A DNA stretch of 64,000 nucleotides from Nocardiopsis sp. NRRL B-16309 (GTDB taxonomy: Bacteria > Actinomycetota > Actinomycetes > Streptosporangiales > Streptosporangiaceae), in NCBI RefSeq assembly GCF_001279585.1, contig NZ_LGEC01000067.1, positions 1-64,000 on the forward strand, in the 5' to 3' direction. The notes beneath the pieces were generated by a model, which did no database searches, was not told the DNA's origin, and saw only the letters and a program-made list of their open reading frames with translations. Shown here piece by piece: positions 8,468 through 16,887 of this stretch (its first letter is position 1; each line of letters starts with the position of its first letter). The translations under genes were made by a program, and so were the position numbers.

Positions 8468-8695
8468 ATGAGTCTGGAAGAGGCATCACGTCAACTGGAA
8501 GCAGCGGTCCACGACGCACGCGTCTCCTTCGACTGCATCCTCCTTGAGGAGCTCGATCGGGCGCACACGAACGCGATCACCGCGCGTGCGGCGGTGGACG
8601 CCGCGGAGCAGGCCATCAGAGTGGAACTGGAACGGCGCGCCGCCGAGGAGGGTGACGCCTCGGTCGGCAACGGACCGGGTGAGGCGACCGATTAG
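8468..8695 (+). CDS. small helical hypothetical protein (75 aa)
   Basis: I do not recognise the family. The sequence is strongly helical and charged (SLEEASRQLEAAVHDAR, then AAVDAAEQAIRVELERRAA) and looks like a short coiled coil with a disordered acidic tail. It has no membrane segment. ATG 8468 is preceded by AGAGGGGAC, a good ribosome-binding site. It is divergent from the exonuclease gene and is followed 48 bases later by another unknown gene, so the two may be co-transcribed. Confidence 0.6.
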   Translation: MSLEEASRQLEAAVHDARVSFDCILLEELDRAHTNAITARAAVDAAEQAIRVELERRAAEEGDASVGNGPGEATD

Positions 8696-8743
8696 CCGGC
8701 GTCCCGTTCGAACGTATATTCGATCAGCGGGTATGCTGGAGGC

Positions 8744-9118
8744 ATGCCCGATCAGTCGCTGACGCCGGACTGGCCCGCGAGTGTGCACCCACCCGGGTCG
8801 GACTCCTTCGAACAGACGGCCCTGGTGTGGCTGTTCGACCACGTGCCGGCCGACTACCGGCTGCACGGCGTGCTGCGCCGCCATCCCGTCGCCCTCTCCC
8901 GGCTGGCCCGCCAGTACGTCTCCGCCGCACTGGAGGCCGCCCGGGAGGGGTACCGCACGGCCAGGGTGGACCTTCGCGACCACCTGCCCGCGCACGCCCT
9001 CGACCAGGTGATGCACGCCTACTTCGCCGAGGGGAAGCGCACCGCCGCGGTCCTGCGCTCCATCGAGGCCGTCGACGCCGAGCTCAGGGCGGTGTCCGAA
9101 CGGGGCGGCGATGAGTGA
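8744..9118 (+). CDS. conserved actinobacterial hypothetical protein (124 aa)
   Basis: A soluble protein beginning MPDQSLTPDWPASVHPPG. The middle is rich in Trp, His and Arg (VWLFDHVPADYRLHGVLRRHP) and the C-terminal half is a long helix (ALEAAREGYRTARVDLRDHL). Its overall pattern recalls conserved hypothetical proteins of other actinomycetes, but no function is known to me. It is convergent with the next gene, with stop codons about 10 bases apart. Confidence 0.65.
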   Translation: MPDQSLTPDWPASVHPPGSDSFEQTALVWLFDHVPADYRLHGVLRRHPVALSRLARQYVSAALEAAREGYRTARVDLRDHLPAHALDQVMHAYFAEGKRTAAVLRSIEAVDAELRAVSERGGDE

Positions 9119-9128
9119 GGCGCGCGGC

Positions 9129-9926
9129 TCAGGCGCTCACCCGGACCACCACGGCGACCTCGTCGCCGGTGTTGACCAGGTAGTGGTGGCCGGAGCCGGA
9201 GCCGGAGCCGGAGCCGCCCACCACCCGGGTGCGGCCGTGCGTCAGCTCGGCCGCGGAGCGCATCTGGCCGTCGGTGCCCGACGAGATCAGGTGCGCGCGC
9301 CCGCCCACCAGGTGCAGGACCTCCAGGCCGCGCGACCGGCCCGGGCGCGGCGCGGGCTCGGGGACGAAGCTGTTGGGTTCGAGCGCCACCACGGTCACCC
9401 GAAGGCGCCCGGTGGCGAGCCGCCGGGCGGCGCGGGGCGCGGGCTGCCAGCGGCCGCGGCGGGTGGGCCACAGCGTGGGGCGGGCCAGCGCGTCGGCGGC
9501 GCCCCGTGCCGCGGCCGCCAGGCGGCCGATCGTCGGAAGCCGGAGTTCGCGCAGGTGGGCGTAGCCGGAACGGCGTCCGGCGTCCACCACGTCGCCGATC
9601 CCGTCGAGGCTCACGGCCGCGCGGGGAGCCGGAGCGGCTGGAGCCGAAGGCTCTCGGTTGAGGGTGGTAGCCCCCTCGGTTCGCGCAGCGCCCTGGGGCG
9701 ATGGCGGGCGACGGGTCGGGTGGGCTGGAGCCGAAGGCTCTCGGTTGAGGGTGGTAGCCCCCTCGGTTCGCGTAGCGCCCTGGGGCGATGGTGGGCGACG
9801 GGTCGGGTGGGCTGGAGCCGAAGGCTCTCGGTTGAGGGTGGTAGCCCCTTCCGATCGCGCAGCGCCCTGGGGCGACGGCGGGCGACGGGTCGGGAGGGCG
9901 GGCGCGGAGACAGCCTGCTGGGGCAT
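9129..9926 (-). CDS. hypothetical protein with N-terminal 29-residue repeats and cupin-like C-terminus
   Basis: No family recognised. The first ~100 residues are three near-identical 29-residue units built on LNREPSAPAHPTRRPPSPQG, probably disordered. The C-terminal ~140 residues look like a beta-rich domain (LRVTVVALEPNSFVPEP, GLEVLHLVGGRAHLIS, HHYLVNTGDEVAVVVRVSA), similar in spacing to a small cupin or jelly-roll. An unusual GSGSGSGS run precedes the last strand. ATG 9926 has AAGGA about 10 bases upstream. A longer start at 10037 lacks a ribosome-binding site, and a shorter start after the repeats cannot be excluded. Confidence 0.5.
   Translation of the reverse strand: MPQQAVSAPALPTRRPPSPQGAARSEGATTLNREPSAPAHPTRRPPSPQGATRTEGATTLNREPSAPAHPTRRPPSPQGAARTEGATTLNREPSAPAAPAPRAAVSLDGIGDVVDAGRRSGYAHLRELRLPTIGRLAAAARGAADALARPTLWPTRRGRWQPAPRAARRLATGRLRVTVVALEPNSFVPEPAPRPGRSRGLEVLHLVGGRAHLISSGTDGQMRSAAELTHGRTRVVGGSGSGSGSGHHYLVNTGDEVAVVVRVSA
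9636..9896 (-). repeat. three tandem 87-bp repeats within the hypothetical gene
   Basis: Exact 87-bp period: units begin at 9636, 9723 and 9810. Units differ at only a few bases. The period is a multiple of three, so unit gain or loss keeps the reading frame. Each unit contains the small dyad GAGCC-GAA-GGCTC. Confidence 0.9.
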
Positions 9927-10420
9927 CGTGAGAGGATCCTTCACGTGCGCGCGTACGATCGACGCGCGGATGTCGTCTGTGGGGCCCGGTGGACCGGGGC
10001 CGAAGGGGTGGCGGTCTCCGAAGCGGAGGCGCATCACCCGAGGCGGATGCCGAGTACGGGCACCCGAATGGTCGGAGGCGTGAGAACGCGCCTCAGGAAC
10101 GACTCAGTGACGACAACACGGACACGCCGCACGGGCCAGGTGGCAGGTGGCCCCGAGGGCCGTGCGAGCCATGGCTGCGGTGCGGGTGTACGGGTGCATG
10201 TACTCAAGTTGACCAGCAAAGTCGGGGAGGAGTCAAGCGAACGCCCGCGATCGTGCGTGTCGCTCCCCTCACTCCCCGCCGACCGTGTTGCGGGAGGCGT
10301 GCCGTGGTGGTGACATGTGGAGCCCCGGGCCGGCGTGGTAGCACCGCCGGAAGGGGCACCGTCCCCCCAGCAGCAGTGATCAGGAGTGGCCGTGACGGCA
10401 TCCGCCTCCGGAAGGCACAG
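9927..10420. other. 494-bp intergenic region
   Basis: No credible gene on either strand. It should hold the divergent promoters for the repeat-bearing gene and the small membrane protein at 10421. A TTGACC hexamer near 10209 is a possible -35 box, but no matching -10 is clear. Confidence 0.4.
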
Positions 10421-10600
10421 GTGAATCCGCCGGGACTGTGGGCGCGTGTGCTGGTGCGCGCGCTCGTCGTCGCGGCCGCCGCGGTGATGGCCCTGGGCTT
10501 CCTCGGTTCGGGCGCGGCCGTCCTGGTCGCCGGCCTGACCTCGCTCACCTTCGTCCTGCTGTGGTTGCGGGAGCGTACGGTCGCGCCGCGCGACGAATAA
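10421..10600 (+). CDS. small two-helix membrane protein (59 aa)
   Basis: Two hydrophobic segments are visible (VLVRALVVAAAAVMALGFL and AAVLVAGLTSLTFVLLW), followed by a charged RERTVAPRDE tail. GTG 10421 has GGAAGG a few bases upstream. No family is recognised. It precedes the sigma-like gene by 77 bases. Confidence 0.5.
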   Translation: MNPPGLWARVLVRALVVAAAAVMALGFLGSGAAVLVAGLTSLTFVLLWLRERTVAPRDE

Positions 10601-10677
10601 CGGGGCTCCGCCGGGCACGGCGTGTCTTTCGACAAACCGGGGAGCACGGTGTCACGCGCCGCGTAGATTCTTGGTCT

Positions 10678-11259
10678 ATGACGGACCAGGATCTTCTCCA
10701 CGCCCTGCGTTCCGGCCGGATCCCGCCCGCGGATGCCTACGCGCAGCTCCTGGATGACTACGGAGAGGAACTGTTCCGGCGCTGCCTCCTGGTGCTGCGC
10801 GACCGCGACGCGGCCCACGTGGTGCTCAGGGACACGCTGATCGTGGCCCGCGCGCACGCGTCGCGGCTGCGGGACGCCGACCGGCTGGGGGAGTGGCTGC
10901 ACGCCCTGGCGGAGGCCGAGTGCGATCGCCACCGGGAGAACGGACCGCGCTGCCCGCAGCCGCGCGAGTGGCGCATGCCCGAGCGGACCTCCCTGGTCCG
11001 GGCCCGTGTGCTCAACGGGATGTGCGGTCCGGAGCTGGACGGATACCGCACGCACGTCGCGGCGCGGGCCGACCGCTTCGGCCGGGACGGCTTCCCCCTG
11101 CCGCGGGGCGGCGGACTCGGTCCGCGCGGCCTGACCTCGCTCCTGCCCGTCGCCCTGGCGCTGATCTGCGCACTGCTGGCGATCGCCTGCGCGGGCTACG
11201 TCCTGGCCAGGGACAGCGCGCACGAGCCCTTCCCCGGCGGCGTCTCCAGCCGCCCATGA
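10678..11259 (+). CDS. sigma-70 region 2-like protein with C-terminal membrane helix
   Basis: A 193-residue protein. The N-terminal ~85 residues (DDYGEELFRRCLLVLRDRDAA, then VLRDTLIVARAHASRLRD, then LGEWLHALAEAECDRHR) follow the helical pattern of sigma factor region 2 with its linker. No region 4 (-35 binding) domain follows. Instead there is one membrane helix near the C-terminus (LLPVALALICALLAIACAGYVLA). It is therefore unlikely to be a working sigma factor; a membrane-tethered regulator or sigma remnant is more likely. ATG 10678 has no strong ribosome-binding site. Confidence 0.6.
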   Translation: MTDQDLLHALRSGRIPPADAYAQLLDDYGEELFRRCLLVLRDRDAAHVVLRDTLIVARAHASRLRDADRLGEWLHALAEAECDRHRENGPRCPQPREWRMPERTSLVRARVLNGMCGPELDGYRTHVAARADRFGRDGFPLPRGGGLGPRGLTSLLPVALALICALLAIACAGYVLARDSAHEPFPGGVSSRP

Positions 11260-11360
11260 GTACGGCCCGGCCGGGGAGTCCGGGGCCAGTGGTCGTCGCA
11301 ACGACTCCTGGAATCCGCCGAGTCCCCGCCGGGCCGTCGCCGAGACCGCGGGCACCTACC

Positions 11361-11402
11361 GCCCGGGGCGCTGTGCCAGTTGGTCGCCCGGGGCGCTGTG
11401 CC
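11361..11402 (+). repeat. short 25-bp-period direct repeat beside the ppa stop
   Basis: The 17-base word GCCCGGGGCGCTGTGCC occurs at 11361-11377 and 11386-11402. A decayed third copy (GCCCGAGGTGATGTGC) runs into the 3' end of ppa. Confidence 0.7.
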
Positions 11403-11404
11403 GG

Positions 11405-11926
11405 CTAGTCGCCCGAGGTGATGTGCGAGGTGTCGCCGTGGGCACCCGCCTCCTCGGCGCGCTTGACCGAGGCGACGATCTCCTGCTCTGCCTCGTGGCG
11501 GCCGACCCAGCTCGCGCCCTCGACCGACTTGCCCGGCTCCAGGTCCTTGTAGACCGTGAAGAAGTGCTCGATCTCCAGGCGCTCGAACTCGTTCACGTGG
11601 TGAATGTCACGCAGGTGCTCCTGGCGCGGGTCGGTCGCCGGGACGCAGAGCAGCTTGTCGTCGCCGCCCGCCTCGTCGCGCATCCGGAACATGCCGATGG
11701 CGCGGGCGCGGATCAGGCAGCCCGGGAAGGTCGGAGCCTTCAGCAGGACGAGAGCGTCCAGGGGGTCGCCGTCCTCGCCGAGAGTCCCCTCGACGAAACC
11801 GTAGTCGGCGGGGTAGGTCGTTGAGGTGAACAGCATGCGGTCGAGACGGATGCGACCGGTCTCGTGGTCCACCTCGTACTTGTTGCGCTCCCCCTTGGGG
11901 ATCTCGATCGTAACGTCGAATTCCAT
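11405..11926 (-). CDS. ppa: inorganic pyrophosphatase
   Basis: Family I soluble pyrophosphatase (173 residues) that hydrolyses PPi to phosphate and pulls biosynthetic reactions forward. The start MEFDVTIEIPKGERNKYE and the metal-binding signature YGFVEGTLGEDGDPLDALV carry the expected acidic residues. ATG 11926 matches the usual N-terminus; an upstream TTG at 11944 is less likely. It is divergent from the D-Ala-D-Ala carboxypeptidase gene, with an 81-bp shared promoter region. Confidence 0.95.
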   Translation of the reverse strand: MEFDVTIEIPKGERNKYEVDHETGRIRLDRMLFTSTTYPADYGFVEGTLGEDGDPLDALVLLKAPTFPGCLIRARAIGMFRMRDEAGGDDKLLCVPATDPRQEHLRDIHHVNEFERLEIEHFFTVYKDLEPGKSVEGASWVGRHEAEQEIVASVKRAEEAGAHGDTSHITSGD

Positions 11927-12007
11927 GCTGATCTCGGCTCCCAATGCGACTAATGTCGCCGTATAACAACAACGTCAGGCCGCGACACCGAAGGAAGGGC
12001 GGGTGCC

Positions 12008-13372
12008 GTGCGACGGGTACGAGGCGAGGTCTACCTCGCGCTTGCCCTGCTCAACATATTCGTGCTGCTGGCAGGGTTTGTCTCCCTCGACGTCATCGAG
12101 GCTCGACCTCTTCCCGCGGCGCCCCGTCCCGTCACGAACGCCGAGGGCGTGGCAGCGGCGGAACCCGCGGCCCCGACTCCGGCGGACCCGGAACGGATCG
12201 CGGACATCCTCGATGATCCCATGTCGGCCGCCGGGCTGGAGGACGGCCTCACCGGTTACGTGACGGACGCCTCCGGAACGCCGCTCTTCGAGCTCGATCC
12301 GGACACCGCGGTCACCCCGGCCTCCACCACGAAGATCGCGACGGCGGTCGCCGTACTGGACGCCGTCGGCCCCGACCACGTACTGACGACCGGGGCCCAC
12401 TTCGACGCGGCGGAGAACCGGGTGGTGCTGCGAGGAGGGGGCGACGCGACCCTGACGGCCACGGCCGAATCCGGAGCCTACCCGCCGCTGGCCACCCTGG
12501 CCGATCTCGCCGAAGGGACCGCGGAGGCCCTCGCCGCGGAGGGGGTCGACACCGTCTCCCTGGGCTACGACGACTCGCTCTTCACCGGGCCCGAGACCCC
12601 GCCCGGCTGGAAGCCCAACTACATCCCCGAGGGCAACGCCGCGCCCGTCACCGCGCTGATGATCGACTCCGGCCGGGTGGCCCCCGGCGCCAGCGGCTAC
12701 GGGTCGCGCTCGACAGAGCCGTCGCTGCACGCCGCCCGGGCCTTCGCCGAGCAGCTGGAGGAGGCGGGCGTCACGGTCGAGGGCGAGCCCTCCGAAACCA
12801 CCGCCCCGGGCGAGCCGATCGCCACGGTGGAATCGCCGCCGATGTCCCGGATGGTGGAGTCCATGATGCTGTCCAGCGACAACATCATGGCCGAGGCCAT
12901 GGGCCGGACCGCCGCGATCGCGATGGGCGGGGAGCACACCTTCGAGGGGGCCACCGCCGCCACCCACCAGGTGATGGCGGAGCTGGGCGTGGAGGGTGTG
13001 ACCCTGACCGACAACAGCGGGCTGAGCACGGAGAACCGGATCACGCCGCGCGCCCTGGTGGAACTGGTCCGGCTCTCCGCCGATCCGGGCCACCCGGCGC
13101 TGAACGCGGCACTGACCGGCCTGCCCACCGCGAACTCCACCGGGACGCTGAGCTCGCACAACCGCTACGGCGAGGGCGCCGCCACGCACGACGGCGCCGG
13201 GCTGGTCCGGGGCAAGACCGGCACGCTCAACGGTGTGAGCACCCTCGCGGGCACGGTCCACGACCAGGACGGCACCATGTTCGTCTTCGCGTTCATGGCC
13301 AACAGCCCGTCGGCGTCGGGGTATCAGCTCGACAGCCTGGCGGCCGCCCTCACCCGCTGCGGCTGCTCCTGA
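12008..13372 (+). CDS. dacB: D-alanyl-D-alanine carboxypeptidase/endopeptidase (class C PBP4 type)
   Basis: Exported penicillin-binding protein of the S13 family that trims or cleaves peptidoglycan cross-links. It has an N-terminal membrane/signal segment (LALALLNIFVLLAGFVSL). The three active-site motifs are SxxK as STTK at about 106-109, SxN as SDN at about 290-292 and KTG at about 403-405. At 454 residues it fits the actinobacterial PBP4 class. GTG 12008 follows AAGGAAGG. Location between ppa and the zinc metalloprotease/tilS block is conserved in actinomycetes. Confidence 0.9.
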   Translation: MRRVRGEVYLALALLNIFVLLAGFVSLDVIEARPLPAAPRPVTNAEGVAAAEPAAPTPADPERIADILDDPMSAAGLEDGLTGYVTDASGTPLFELDPDTAVTPASTTKIATAVAVLDAVGPDHVLTTGAHFDAAENRVVLRGGGDATLTATAESGAYPPLATLADLAEGTAEALAAEGVDTVSLGYDDSLFTGPETPPGWKPNYIPEGNAAPVTALMIDSGRVAPGASGYGSRSTEPSLHAARAFAEQLEEAGVTVEGEPSETTAPGEPIATVESPPMSRMVESMMLSSDNIMAEAMGRTAAIAMGGEHTFEGATAATHQVMAELGVEGVTLTDNSGLSTENRITPRALVELVRLSADPGHPALNAALTGLPTANSTGTLSSHNRYGEGAATHDGAGLVRGKTGTLNGVSTLAGTVHDQDGTMFVFAFMANSPSASGYQLDSLAAALTRCGCS

Positions 13373-13381
13373 GCGGCGGCC

Positions 13382-13752
13382 TCAGCCCTCGACCCGGTAG
13401 CCCGGGACGGACGGCCAGCGCACGGTGAGCACGACGGACTCCTCCTCGGCGTGCCAGCTGTGGTCGACGCCATTGCCCCAGACCACGTAGTCGCCCTGCT
13501 CGGCGAGGGTCACGCTCCGGTCGGGGAGGTCCACCCGGAACCGGCTGCTCACCAGGACCAGCAGGGCTGTGTGCTCCTCGCCGGTCACCCGTCGGGCCCG
13601 CTCGTCGCCCCGCGGGTCACGCCCCACGTGACCCCGACCGCGTCGCTGTGCCGGGCGTCGCCGACCTCCCGGAAGTGGCCGAGGATCCGGCCCCGGTCCG
13701 CAAGCGCGTCCCGTCCGGCGTTGCCGACGTACACGTCGTTCGTGGCACTCAT
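13382..13752 (-). pseudogene. cupin-domain protein, broken by a single-base frameshift
   Basis: Two partial frames together give one small cupin. The upstream frame from ATG 13752 reads MSATNDVYVGNAGRDALADR and continues to DAVGVTWGV. It then runs out of register and stops at a TGA after GPDG. The downstream frame carries GDERARRVTGEEHTALLVLV, LAEQGDYVVWGNGVDHSWHA and VVLTVRWPSVPGYRVEG, the expected rest of the protein. Restoring one missing C near 13631 gives WGVHPRGDERA, the family pattern as I recall it. Either a true loss-of-function deletion or a sequencing error in a GC-rich run. Confidence 0.8.
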
Positions 13753-13893
13753 GGGGCAGGACGCTGGCAACCGGGCGCCGGCGCCCGCGGGGGGTGCCGT
13801 TCGGTTGCCGCTCTCAGGGGTGACCCTGGGGCTACCCGGAATTACCACCCTGATCCCCGTGCCCCCGCGCTCCTCGTGGGTAGGCTGGCGGAT

Positions 13894-14982
13894 GTGACTG
13901 TGATCGACTGGGACGTAGCCGTCAACACCGGAGTCCGCCTCGTGCGCCCTGGGCCGCAGGTGGACCTGTCCGACGCGCGGCAGGCCGTGGCGCAGTTGCG
14001 CGAGCTTTCCACCGTGGCGGCCGGGCACGTGCGCGACTTCACCGGAATGAACCCCCTCGAACCCGCCGGGCCCGCGGTCATCGTGGACCGCCCGGGGTGG
14101 ATTCGAGCCAACGTCGACGGGTTTCGGGTCGTGCTCGAACCCGTGCTGCAACAGATGGCCGCCGAACGGCTGAACAGCAGTCCCGCCGGGAACCTGACCA
14201 GCGCGGTCGGTTCGCGGATCACCGGGGTGCAGCTGGGCGCCGTCCTCTCCTACCTGGCGGGGAAGGTCCTCGGCCAGTACGAACTCTTCCTGCCGCCGGG
14301 CCCGGACGGCGTCGCGCCGACCGGCCGCCTCACGCTGGTGGCGCCCAACATCGTCAACACCGAACGCGAGATGGACGTCGACTCGCGGGACTTCCGACTG
14401 TGGGTGTGCCTGCACGAGGAGACCCACCGCATGCAGTTCACGGCCACGCCGTGGCTGCGCGCCTACGTCCAGGAGCTGATGCAGGAGCTGCTGCTGTCGT
14501 CGGAGATGGACGCGGCCGCGCTCATCGACCGGCTGCGCGCGGCGGGCGAGGCCGTCGCCGACGCCGTCCGCGGAGGTCGGGACTCCAACCTCCTCACCGC
14601 GTTCCAGACGCCGGAGCAGAAGGAGATCATGGACCGCGTCACCGCGGTCATGAGCCTGGCCGAGGGGCACGGCGACTACGTGATGGACGCGGTCGGACCC
14701 GAGGTGGTCCCGACCGTGGAACGGATCCGCAGCCGCTTCCAGAAGCGCCGCGAGACCCTCAACCCGCTCGACCGCATCATGCGCCAGCTGCTCGGCATGG
14801 ACCTGAAGATGCGCCAGTACGAGGAGGGCGCCGCGTTCGTGCGCGCGGTGGTGGGCCAGGTCGGCATGGCCGAGTTCAACAAGGTGTGGACCTCGCCCGA
14901 GACCCTGCCCACGCTGACCGAGATCCGTGACCCGAACGCCTGGATCGACCGGGTCGTGCGCCCCGCCGCCATCGCGGAGTGA
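13894..14982 (+). CDS. zinc-dependent metalloprotease, F420-associated DUF2342 family
   Basis: A 362-residue protein with a clear HExxH zinc site, HEETH at about residues 174-178, followed by MQF. A downstream acidic segment (SLAEGHGDYVMDAVG) probably gives the third ligand Glu. The family is widespread in actinobacteria and was named for its association with coenzyme F420 genomes; its biological substrate is not known. GTG 13894 is the likely start (MTVIDWDVAVNTG); GTG 13900 is possible. It overlaps tilS by four bases (GTGA), so the two are translationally coupled. Confidence 0.88.
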   Translation: MTVIDWDVAVNTGVRLVRPGPQVDLSDARQAVAQLRELSTVAAGHVRDFTGMNPLEPAGPAVIVDRPGWIRANVDGFRVVLEPVLQQMAAERLNSSPAGNLTSAVGSRITGVQLGAVLSYLAGKVLGQYELFLPPGPDGVAPTGRLTLVAPNIVNTEREMDVDSRDFRLWVCLHEETHRMQFTATPWLRAYVQELMQELLLSSEMDAAALIDRLRAAGEAVADAVRGGRDSNLLTAFQTPEQKEIMDRVTAVMSLAEGHGDYVMDAVGPEVVPTVERIRSRFQKRRETLNPLDRIMRQLLGMDLKMRQYEEGAAFVRAVVGQVGMAEFNKVWTSPETLPTLTEIRDPNAWIDRVVRPAAIAE

Positions 14983-16205
14983 GCGGACCGCACCCCGCCG
15001 TGGCCGCCGTCCGTTCGGCGGTCCGGCGGGCGCTGGCCGACCTGCCCGCGGACACCACCGTCCTGGCGGCGTGCAGCGGCGGCGCGGACTCCCTCGCCCT
15101 GTCCGGCGCGCTGGCCTTCGAGGCCCCGCGCGCGGGCCGCAGGGCGGGCGGCGTCACGGTCGACCACGGCCTCCAGGAGGGGTCGGCCGCCCGCGCGGCC
15201 GAGGTCGCCGGTGTGCTGCGCGGTCTGGGCCTGGACCCGGTCCTGGTGCGCGAGGTCGAGGTCGACGGACCCGGCGGTCCGGAGGCGGCGGCCCGCCGCG
15301 CCCGCTACGCCGCCCTGGACGGGGCGGTCCGGGCGCACGCCCCGGCGGTCGTGCTGCTCGGCCACACCCTCGACGACCAGGCCGAGACGGTCCTGCTGGG
15401 CCTGGCCCGCGGGTCCGGGGCCCGATCCCTGGCGGGGATGGCCCCCCGCAACGGCCACCACCTGCGGCCCCTGCTCGGCCTCGACCGCTCCACGGTCCGC
15501 CGGGCCTGCGTCGAGATGGGCCTCCGCGCCTGGGAGGACCCGCACAACCACGACCCCCGGTTCGCCCGGTCGCGGGTACGCCACGAGGCCCTGCCCGCAC
15601 TGGAGAAGGCGCTCGGCCCCGGCATCGCCGAGGCCCTGGCCAGGACGGCCGCGCTGCTGCGCGCGGACGCCGACACGCTCGACCGGCTCGCGGACGACCT
15701 CCTGGCCGAGGCCGTGGCGGAGGCAGCGCCCGCAGACGGACCGACCGAGGCCGTGGCGGAGGCAGCGCCCGCGGTCGGACCCACCGAGACCGTGGCGGAG
15801 GCAGCGCCCGCGGTCGGACCCACCGAGACCGTGCGGGAGGTTGCGCCCGGAGGCGGAACCGGAGCCGGGGCGGCCGAGGCCGTGCCGAAGGCTGTGCCCG
15901 CGGCCGGACTCACCGAGTCCAGGACCGACGCGGCGCCGACCACCGGCACCGGACCGGGGGCCGAGGCCCCCCGGACGGGACCGGCCCTGCGCGTCGACCC
16001 GCTGGCCGCGGCCCCCGCGTCGCTGCGCACGCGCGTCCTGCGCCGCGCCGCCCTGGCCGCCGGATGCGCGGCGAGCGCGCTCACCGCCCGCCACGTGCGC
16101 GAACTCGACAGACTCGTCACCGACTGGCGTGGCCAGTCCCACATCGACCTCCCCGGGGGCGTGCGCTGCCGGAGGGTCGCGCGGCGGCTGCGCTTCGAGC
16201 CCTGA
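14979..16205 (+). CDS. tilS: tRNA(Ile) lysidine synthetase with a repeat-expanded linker
   Basis: TilS attaches lysine to C34 of tRNA-Ile2 so that it reads AUA. The ATP-binding loop SGGADS is at about residues 33-38, and the N-type ATPase core continues with TVDHGLQEG and LGHTLDDQAETVLLGLARG. The C-terminal tRNA-contacting part (LRTRVLRRAALAAG, HVRELDRLVTDWRG) is present. Between them, residues ~244-312 are an Ala/Pro/Thr/Glu-rich tandem repeat not expected in the family. GTG 14979 overlaps the metalloprotease stop. It is followed by hpt, as in many bacteria. Confidence 0.93.
   Translation: MSGPHPAVAAVRSAVRRALADLPADTTVLAACSGGADSLALSGALAFEAPRAGRRAGGVTVDHGLQEGSAARAAEVAGVLRGLGLDPVLVREVEVDGPGGPEAAARRARYAALDGAVRAHAPAVVLLGHTLDDQAETVLLGLARGSGARSLAGMAPRNGHHLRPLLGLDRSTVRRACVEMGLRAWEDPHNHDPRFARSRVRHEALPALEKALGPGIAEALARTAALLRADADTLDRLADDLLAEAVAEAAPADGPTEAVAEAAPAVGPTETVAEAAPAVGPTETVREVAPGGGTGAGAAEAVPKAVPAAGLTESRTDAAPTTGTGPGAEAPRTGPALRVDPLAAAPASLRTRVLRRAALAAGCAASALTARHVRELDRLVTDWRGQSHIDLPGGVRCRRVARRLRFEP
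15708..15824 (+). repeat. three tandem 39-bp repeats in the tilS linker
   Basis: Units start at 15708, 15747 and 15786 and encode EAVAEAAPAVGPT-like 13-residue blocks. More degenerate copies continue to about 15914. Period is a multiple of three. Confidence 0.88.
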
Positions 16206-16296
16206 CCCGACCCGCGGGACCGGGCGGCGCCGGTCCTGTTCGTGCCGCTTATCCTGGGTCCCGCACACGGGGAACCCAGCAGCGAGGACATTGAGC

Positions 16297-16851
16297 GTGG
16301 ACGCTAAGGACATGGGACAGGACCTTGAGAAGATCCTGGTCACCGAGGACGAGATCAAGGCGCGCCTGGCCGAGCTGGGGGCCCGGATCGACGCCGACTA
16401 CGCCGACCGGGACCTGCTGATCGTCGGGGTGCTCAAGGGAGCCGTCATGGTGATGGCCGACCTCGCCCGCGCGCTGCACAGCCCCGTCTCCATGGACTGG
16501 ATGGCCGTCTCCTCCTACGGGGCCGGGACGACCTCCTCCGGCGTGGTCCGCATCCTCAAGGACCTGGAGACCGACATCAAGGACCGCGACGTCCTGATCG
16601 TCGAGGACGTCATCGACTCCGGCCTGACGCTCTCCTGGCTGGTGGGCAACCTCAAGTCGCGCGGCCCCCGGTCCGTGGAGGTCTGCACGATGGTCCGCAA
16701 GCCGCTGGCCTTCGAGGTCGATCTCGACGTCAAGTACATCGGCTTCGACCTGCCCAACGAGTTCATCGTCGGCTACGGTCTCGACTACGCCGAGAAGTAC
16801 CGCAACCTGCCCTTCATCGGCACCCTCGCCCCGCACGTCTACGAGGGCTAG
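16297..16851 (+). CDS. hpt: hypoxanthine phosphoribosyltransferase
   Basis: Purine salvage enzyme that joins hypoxanthine or guanine with PRPP. The PRPP-binding motif LIVEDVIDSGLTL is clear, along with SSYGAGTTSSG and the C-terminal VKYIGFDLPNEFIVGYGLDY. At 184 residues it has the normal length. I chose GTG 16297, about nine bases after GAGGA; TTG 16291 and ATG 16312 are alternatives. It follows tilS by 91 bases and precedes ftsH, the classical tilS-hpt-ftsH order. Confidence 0.95.
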   Translation: MDAKDMGQDLEKILVTEDEIKARLAELGARIDADYADRDLLIVGVLKGAVMVMADLARALHSPVSMDWMAVSSYGAGTTSSGVVRILKDLETDIKDRDVLIVEDVIDSGLTLSWLVGNLKSRGPRSVEVCTMVRKPLAFEVDLDVKYIGFDLPNEFIVGYGLDYAEKYRNLPFIGTLAPHVYEG

Positions 16852-16863
16852 GGCGGGGCGGTC

Positions 16864-16887
16864 GGGGCCGCGGTCGAACGCGGCCCC
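16864..16887 (+). terminator. hairpin after hpt
   Basis: Perfect 9-bp stem GGGGCCGCG/CGCGGCCCC with loop GTCGAA, 12 bases after the hpt stop. Confidence 0.7.

Noticed and set aside
13585..14670. 361-codon minus-strand frame across the metalloprotease
   Set aside because: Only its last ~55 codons (the N-terminal part of the frameshifted cupin) are real; the rest is a shadow of the plus-strand HEETH protease.
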